This document shows positions 60,410 through 64,000 of a stretch of DNA of 64,000 nt, piece by piece. Under the pieces are notes generated by a model, which saw only the letters and a program-made list of their open reading frames with translations, did not search any database and was not told the origin of the DNA. Source of the DNA: Picosynechococcus sp. PCC 7003 (GTDB taxonomy: Bacteria; Cyanobacteriota; Cyanobacteriia; Cyanobacteriales; MRBY01); contig NZ_CP016474.1 in NCBI RefSeq assembly GCF_001693255.1, positions 2,684,661 to 2,748,660 on the forward strand. The letters are read 5' to 3'. Every line of letters begins with the position of its first letter. Position 1 is the stretch's first letter. Made by a program: the position numbers and the translations under genes.

Positions 60410-60646
60410 TTAACTTTGGGAGTCCCGGCGGGATTTTTCGATGGCGATCAAGGTTTTGCGGAGGGACTCGATCTCCCCCTGGAGTTGGCTGGTGTAGGTG
60501 GCATTGCTCTGGGCGGCTGTGAGCATGGCCGCCGCCTGAAAAGCCGTATCGGGGCTGATATTACCCTTGTAGGTCATCATGATGCGTTGATAATGTTCGC
60601 CAAGGTCATCGTGCATGATGCTTATAAAATCAGCGAATTCACTCAT
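60410..60646 (-). CDS. Small conserved-looking cytoplasmic protein, hypothetical
   Basis: A 78-aa helical protein: MSEFADFISIMHDDLGEHYQ, then ISPDTAFQAAAMLTAAQSNA and a charged C-terminal helix (EIESLRKTLIAIEKSRRD) with coiled-coil spacing. I do not recognise a named family, though the clean composition and compact fit between rsmE and mtnA support it as a gene. No signal peptide or membrane helix is seen. The stop is six bases from that of rsmE. Confidence 0.65.
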   Translation of the reverse strand: MSEFADFISIMHDDLGEHYQRIMMTYKGNISPDTAFQAAAMLTAAQSNATYTSQLQGEIESLRKTLIAIEKSRRDSQS

Positions 60647-60809
60647 TTTCCCGCTTCTCCAAGCCGTTAGGGGGTTTTAGTTACCTTACATGGCCATGGT
60701 AGCGGAGATGCAAGGCGATCGCCTCGGAAATTTACCGAATGTATTTTTTTTCGTCCTCCCTCAGGCCACAATAGGGAAGATTTTTCACCGTTGGAATTTT
60801 CCCAGTTTA

Positions 60810-61850
60810 ATGAGCAACTCCATTAACCCCATCGTTTGGCAAGAAGACCGCGTCCTCCTCGTGGATCAAACCCTGCTCCCCCTCGCCTGTAAAGTCGTCG
60901 AAATTAAAACCTACCAGGCCATGGCTGAGGCGATCCGCACGATGATTGTCCGGGGAGCGCCTGCCATTGGGGTTTCTGCTGCCTATGGTCTATACCTGGG
61001 GGCGAAGGAAATCCAAACCACGGACCGCACCATTTTCCTTGAAAAGTTAGAGGCGATCGCCGAAACCCTCCGGCAAACCAGACCCACCGCAGTCAACCTC
61101 TTTTGGGCCATTGATCGGGTGATGGCAACGGTGCAAGGGGCGACTGGTAGTATTCCTGAGTTGCAAAACTTGATTCTTAATACCGCCAAGGCGATCCACG
61201 ATGAAGACCTCGCCACCTGCCAGGCGATCGGTGACCAGGGGTTAGCGGTTCTCCCCGAAACCCCCGAAAAGTTAACGATCCTCACCCATTGCAATGCGGG
61301 TGGTTTAGCTACAGCGGGTTATGGCACAGCTTTAGGCGTGATTCGCTCAGCCTGGCGGGAAAACCGGTTGGCCATGGTCTACGCCGACGAAACCCGACCC
61401 CGGCTCCAAGGCTCGAAGCTCACCACCTGGGAATGTGTCCAGGAAGGGATTCCCGTCACCCAAATCTGTGACAACATGGCCGCCCATTGTATGCAGCAAG
61501 GGCGCATCGATGCGGTGGTGGTGGGGGCCGACCGGATTACGGCCAACGGGGATGCGGCGAATAAGATTGGCACCTACAGTTTGGCGATCGTCGCGAAGGC
61601 CCATAATGTGCCTTTCTTTGTGGCGGCGCCCCTATCGACAGTAGATTTTTCCCTCAGCGACGGTAAGCAAATTCCCATTGAAGAGCGCGATCCCCAGGAA
61701 GTCTATCAAATTGGCGACACGCGCATTTGCCCAGAAGGGGTGCAGTTTTATAATCCGGCCTTTGATGTGACCCCGGCCCACCTGATCACGGCGATCATCA
61801 CGGAAAAAGGGGCAGTAGCTCCCGACCAGTTGATTAATCTCAAGGGCTAA
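60810..61850 (+). CDS. mtnA: Methylthioribose-1-phosphate isomerase
   Basis: A 346-aa enzyme of the eIF2B-related sugar isomerase family. It has [33 protein letters not shown], the catalytic-Cys block [19 protein letters not shown] and the Asp block [20 protein letters not shown]. It converts methylthioribose-1-phosphate to methylthioribulose-1-phosphate in methionine salvage. ATG 60810 begins the conserved [18 protein letters not shown]; the longer open frame is not family-like. Other mtn genes are not nearby. Confidence 0.95.
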   Translation: MSNSINPIVWQEDRVLLVDQTLLPLACKVVEIKTYQAMAEAIRTMIVRGAPAIGVSAAYGLYLGAKEIQTTDRTIFLEKLEAIAETLRQTRPTAVNLFWAIDRVMATVQGATGSIPELQNLILNTAKAIHDEDLATCQAIGDQGLAVLPETPEKLTILTHCNAGGLATAGYGTALGVIRSAWRENRLAMVYADETRPRLQGSKLTTWECVQEGIPVTQICDNMAAHCMQQGRIDAVVVGADRITANGDAANKIGTYSLAIVAKAHNVPFFVAAPLSTVDFSLSDGKQIPIEERDPQEVYQIGDTRICPEGVQFYNPAFDVTPAHLITAIITEKGAVAPDQLINLKG

Positions 61851-61857
61851 AAACCCA

Positions 61858-61882
61858 CCCCTCTATCCTTTCCCAAGAGGGG
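61858..61882. terminator. Inverted repeat between mtnA and the MgtC-like gene
   Basis: CCCCTCT and AGAGGGG form a 7-bp stem with an 11-base loop in the 42-bp gap between two convergent genes. No T-run follows on either strand, so termination is only possible. Confidence 0.4.
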
Positions 61883-61892
61883 AAGATCACTA

Positions 61893-63167
61893 TCAAAAAA
61901 GCTGGGTCAAAATGGGTAATAATCCCAACACACTAAAGCCCAGCAAAAAATACAAACTTTGTTGTCCCGTTTGGCGATCGCCAAAGGAGCGGGCATAGAT
62001 CCCTTTGACTGCATTGTTACTGGCCGTCGCAATCAGAATCGAAATACTGGCTAGGGGTAAGGACAAGGACTGGCCCGCCGACTGGGTCAAGCTCAGAATA
62101 AAGGGGTCTACATCGGTGATCCCCATGATTGCCGCAAAGGAGTACACACCGCGATCGCCTAAATAATCAACGATGTAACGGGTCAAGAGGGAGATCACCA
62201 CAAACAGCAGCGCAAAACTAAAGGCGGCCTTTAGTTCCAAGGGGTTTCCCTGGGGATGGGTCGCAGCGATCGCCTGGGGATCAGTTCCATTTTTTTTCCG
62301 GAGGGCGATCGCCAAGCCCCCCACAACCCCTACCAGCCCTAACAGGAAAAACGAACCCATCAGCCGTTCTGACAAAGCCCCATTAAATAATTCCAACAGC
62401 AAAATTAAGCGCCAGTACATCATCCCCGAAGCCATCACCATTCCCCCCACATACCGCTGGGAATTTTCCGGATCAACGCTAGACCGTTTCGCCAGGGCCA
62501 CGGTGGTCACCGTCGAAGAATAGGCTCCCCCCAAAAGGGCCGCCAGCGGAATGCTGCCTTTACCCTTGATCAGCCTTTGTAGGAGAAAACTGCCGTAGGA
62601 GACCGTACTCACAGCCACCACCACCAGCCAAGTTTTAAAGGGATTGAGATCAAAGGTGGTCAGGGCTTGATTGGGCAAGATTGGCAAAATGACGATGGTC
62701 AGCAACAGGAACTTTGTGAAGGTGAAAATATCCTCCTCAGAAAACTGCTCGGCCAGTCCCTCTAAAAATGTCTTCAGTTCCAACAGGATCAAACTGGCGA
62801 TCGCCAAGGAAGAAGCCACCCAAAAATGCCCATGGTAGACCAGCGCCCCCAGAATATAGGTCGCCAAACCCGCCATTTCCGAAGTTAGGCCCACCCGTGA
62901 TGTTTTCGCCTTATGCCAATAGGAAATCATCATAAAGCCACCAATCACCGCCAAACCGCCGATCACCGCCAGCATTTGGGTCTGGGCCAAAAAAGCGACG
63001 CTATAGCCAATCAGACCAATGAGCGGGTAGGTGCGCACGCCCCCAAAGGCATAGCCCTTATTGAGTTTGTGTTCCTCCCGTTCGAGGCCAATGAGAAACG
63101 ACAAGAATAAAACCACCAGAAGCTTATAGGCATCTGCCGGGACGAGGCTGAGGAGTTGGGAGCCCAT
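61893..63167 (-). CDS. MgtC/SapB-like membrane protein with DUF4010 domain
   Basis: A 424-aa membrane protein with about 12 hydrophobic helices. The N-terminal third is MgtC-like (LVVLFLSFLIGLEREEHK and AFGGVRTYPLIGLIGYSVAF). The rest is DUF4010 (LLGGAYSSTVTTVALAKRS, then MGITDVDPFILSLTQSAGQ, and the end NAVKGIYARSFGDRQ). MgtC affects F-ATPase and magnesium response in pathogens; for this fused form the role is unknown, with ion transport often assumed. It is convergent with mtnA. Confidence 0.88.
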   Translation of the reverse strand: MGSQLLSLVPADAYKLLVVLFLSFLIGLEREEHKLNKGYAFGGVRTYPLIGLIGYSVAFLAQTQMLAVIGGLAVIGGFMMISYWHKAKTSRVGLTSEMAGLATYILGALVYHGHFWVASSLAIASLILLELKTFLEGLAEQFSEEDIFTFTKFLLLTIVILPILPNQALTTFDLNPFKTWLVVVAVSTVSYGSFLLQRLIKGKGSIPLAALLGGAYSSTVTTVALAKRSSVDPENSQRYVGGMVMASGMMYWRLILLLELFNGALSERLMGSFFLLGLVGVVGGLAIALRKKNGTDPQAIAATHPQGNPLELKAAFSFALLFVVISLLTRYIVDYLGDRGVYSFAAIMGITDVDPFILSLTQSAGQSLSLPLASISILIATASNNAVKGIYARSFGDRQTGQQSLYFLLGFSVLGLLPILTQLF

Positions 63168-63240
63168 TACTAAAAATGTGTTGCGATTTTACGATAGCGA
63201 TGTTTGCCGCCCTAAACCCAGTGACAAAAAATGATTGTGC

Positions 63241-63330
63241 TTAGGGTTGAACTTTAGCGCGGCAGTCCCTATCTCTCTTTAGGGTAGGGAAGGATAGCGC
63301 GGTGATGTAGCAAAGCGGAATCACCAACCA
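63241..63330. repeat. Intergenic hairpins with a short direct repeat
   Basis: Two inverted repeats stand in tandem: TCCCTA/TAGGGA (63266-63290) and GGTGAT/ATCACC (63301-63325). The first is flanked by direct copies of TAGCGCGG (63255-63262 and 63295-63302). This is part of a 384-bp gene-free gap and lies just upstream of the IS remnant, so it may be the element's degraded left part or an unrelated repeat. Confidence 0.45.
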
Positions 63331-63380
63331 GTGTGGAAATAATATGCTATAACAGTAGCCACATTGATCACTTAAAGAGA

Positions 63381-63540
63381 ATCAATGTAGCTCAGGTTAA
63401 TTTAGCCTGGGCAAGGGGTCAGGAACTGGCCTCTTTAGACGCAGAGCTGCCTAGCTCTACCAATTGCGGAAGCATGAGGCAACTAGGAGCGATGAAGCGT
63501 CGGAAACTCCATGCCTCTTAGGCTGGAGTAGTTCATTAGG
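63381..63540 (+). mobile_element. IS200/IS605-family remnant: 3' end of tnpB with right-end hairpin
   Basis: The plus-strand frame from about 63381 to the TAG at 63519-63521 encodes the typical end of cyanobacterial TnpB proteins: ARGQELASLDAELPSSTNC followed by GSMRQLGAMKRRKLHAS. The stop codon lies inside a strong hairpin (ACTCCA-GCCT..AGGC-TGGAGT, 63506-63529) followed by AGTTCAT, which matches the right end and guide-RNA scaffold of IS605 elements. Zinc-finger and RuvC parts are absent, so the gene is a decayed tail only. The upstream boundary is uncertain. The scaffold part could still be transcribed. Confidence 0.75.
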
Positions 63541-63551
63541 ATGTACTCACC

Positions 63552-64000
63552 TTACCAGCAGCCGAGGTAGTAAACATCTTCGTAATGTTCAGTGCAACCT
63601 TCGCCACCAATGTTATTCAAAATATTCATGCTGGTGTTGTGGAGCATCGAACTGACATAGGATTGCTGTTCGGCAGAAACCGCAACGCCGCCACTTGCCA
63701 TTAACTGCGCTTGGTATTGCTGGAGGTAGGCAATCAAAACATTCACCATCACCCCCGAATAAGGCCAAGGAGTAATCGCCGCTTCGATGGTATTTGGGTC
63801 AACGGCGATCGCCTGATTATTTTGCATTCTGTAGGTGGCAGTGGGTGTCAAGGCGTAGAGAATCTGTGGGTCATTATTTTGGCTCATTTGAGCGAAAAAA
63901 ACCGTCACCTGACTCGGCGAAAAATAGCTGATCCGCCCTTGGGCATCCAGATAAATTAAACCCTGATCATCGGAAAAAGGGCCAATAATCCCAGCATTGG
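63552..64000 (-). CDS. Unrecognised protein, C-terminal part (5' end outside window)
   Basis: An open frame enters from the right edge and ends at 63552. The visible 148 residues begin NAGIIGPFSDDQGLIYLDAQ, continue with ISYFSPSQVTVFFAQMSQNN, include AITPWPYSGVMVNVLIAYLQ and end GCTEHYEDVYYLGCW. A GTG at 63908 is in frame, but the upstream reading is clearly continuous, so the start lies beyond the window. Two Cys near the end could pair. I recognise no family. The stop is just downstream of the IS605 right end. Confidence 0.65.
   Translation of the reverse strand, partial: NAGIIGPFSDDQGLIYLDAQGRISYFSPSQVTVFFAQMSQNNDPQILYALTPTATYRMQNNQAIAVDPNTIEAAITPWPYSGVMVNVLIAYLQQYQAQLMASGGVAVSAEQQSYVSSMLHNTSMNILNNIGGEGCTEHYEDVYYLGCW

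Overview
The window is a chromosomal segment of a unicellular cyanobacterium. Seen directly: very frequent HIP1 palindromes (GGCGATCGCC and core GCGATCGC), light-independent protochlorophyllide reductase genes (chlL, chlN), plant-type ferredoxins, an NDH-1 NdhD subunit, biliverdin reductase, the VTE6-type phytyl-phosphate kinase and many cyanobacteria-specific DUF families (DUF760, DUF3370, DUF3598, DUF4332, DUF5331). The even base composition and protein sequences fit a Synechococcus sp. PCC 7002-like (Picosynechococcus) genome, but the species is an inference from memory.

Layout. 1-15 kb is mainly housekeeping: the end of a REC-GGDEF-EAL regulator, an S1-domain protein, a methyltransferase plus FAD oxidoreductase pair, rsmI, a RodZ-like protein with an RsuA-type pseudouridine synthase, tldD, a BaiN-type flavoprotein, leuB and clpB. 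15-19 kb is a small accessory block: yefM-yoeB with a recognisable operator next to a type IIG restriction-methylase gene broken by a one-base frameshift in an A6 run. 19-26 kb holds DUF3598 and CHAD proteins, DUF4332, peptide deformylase and chlL-DUF5331-chlN. 26-36 kb holds a DUF3370 protein, methionine aminopeptidase, a peptidoglycan-binding protein with a degenerate GH19 domain, an SbcD-like nuclease, the UDP-xylose pathway (ugd, uxs), a PucC-type transporter, yraN and a stress protein.

36-46 kb holds a minor pilin-like protein, a class D beta-lactamase, a membrane protein with a Cys-rich tail, cystine lyase, a membrane helix-turn-helix protein, gatD, ureF, serS, ndhD and two tandem ferredoxin genes. 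46-54 kb runs from bvdR through a lipoprotein, a glycine-pentad repeat protein with a His-rich tail and the VTE6 homologue into a copper cluster: DUF411 protein, Tat-exported multicopper oxidase and PacS-type Cu-ATPase behind a promoter with a 20-bp spacer. 54-58 kb is a second accessory block: an intact MmeI-like restriction-methylase bracketed by RelE-type, orphan VapB-type and VapBC toxin-antitoxin genes. 58-64 kb holds NDH-2, rsmE, mtnA, an MgtC/DUF4010 membrane protein, a decayed IS200/IS605 3' end with its right-end hairpin, and the end of an unrecognised gene cut by the window edge.

The most interesting parts are the two restriction-methylase/toxin-antitoxin blocks, the copper cluster with its MerR-type promoter geometry and adjacent His-rich repeat protein, and the IS605-type guide-RNA scaffold remnant. 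No CRISPR array, rRNA or tRNA gene was seen.
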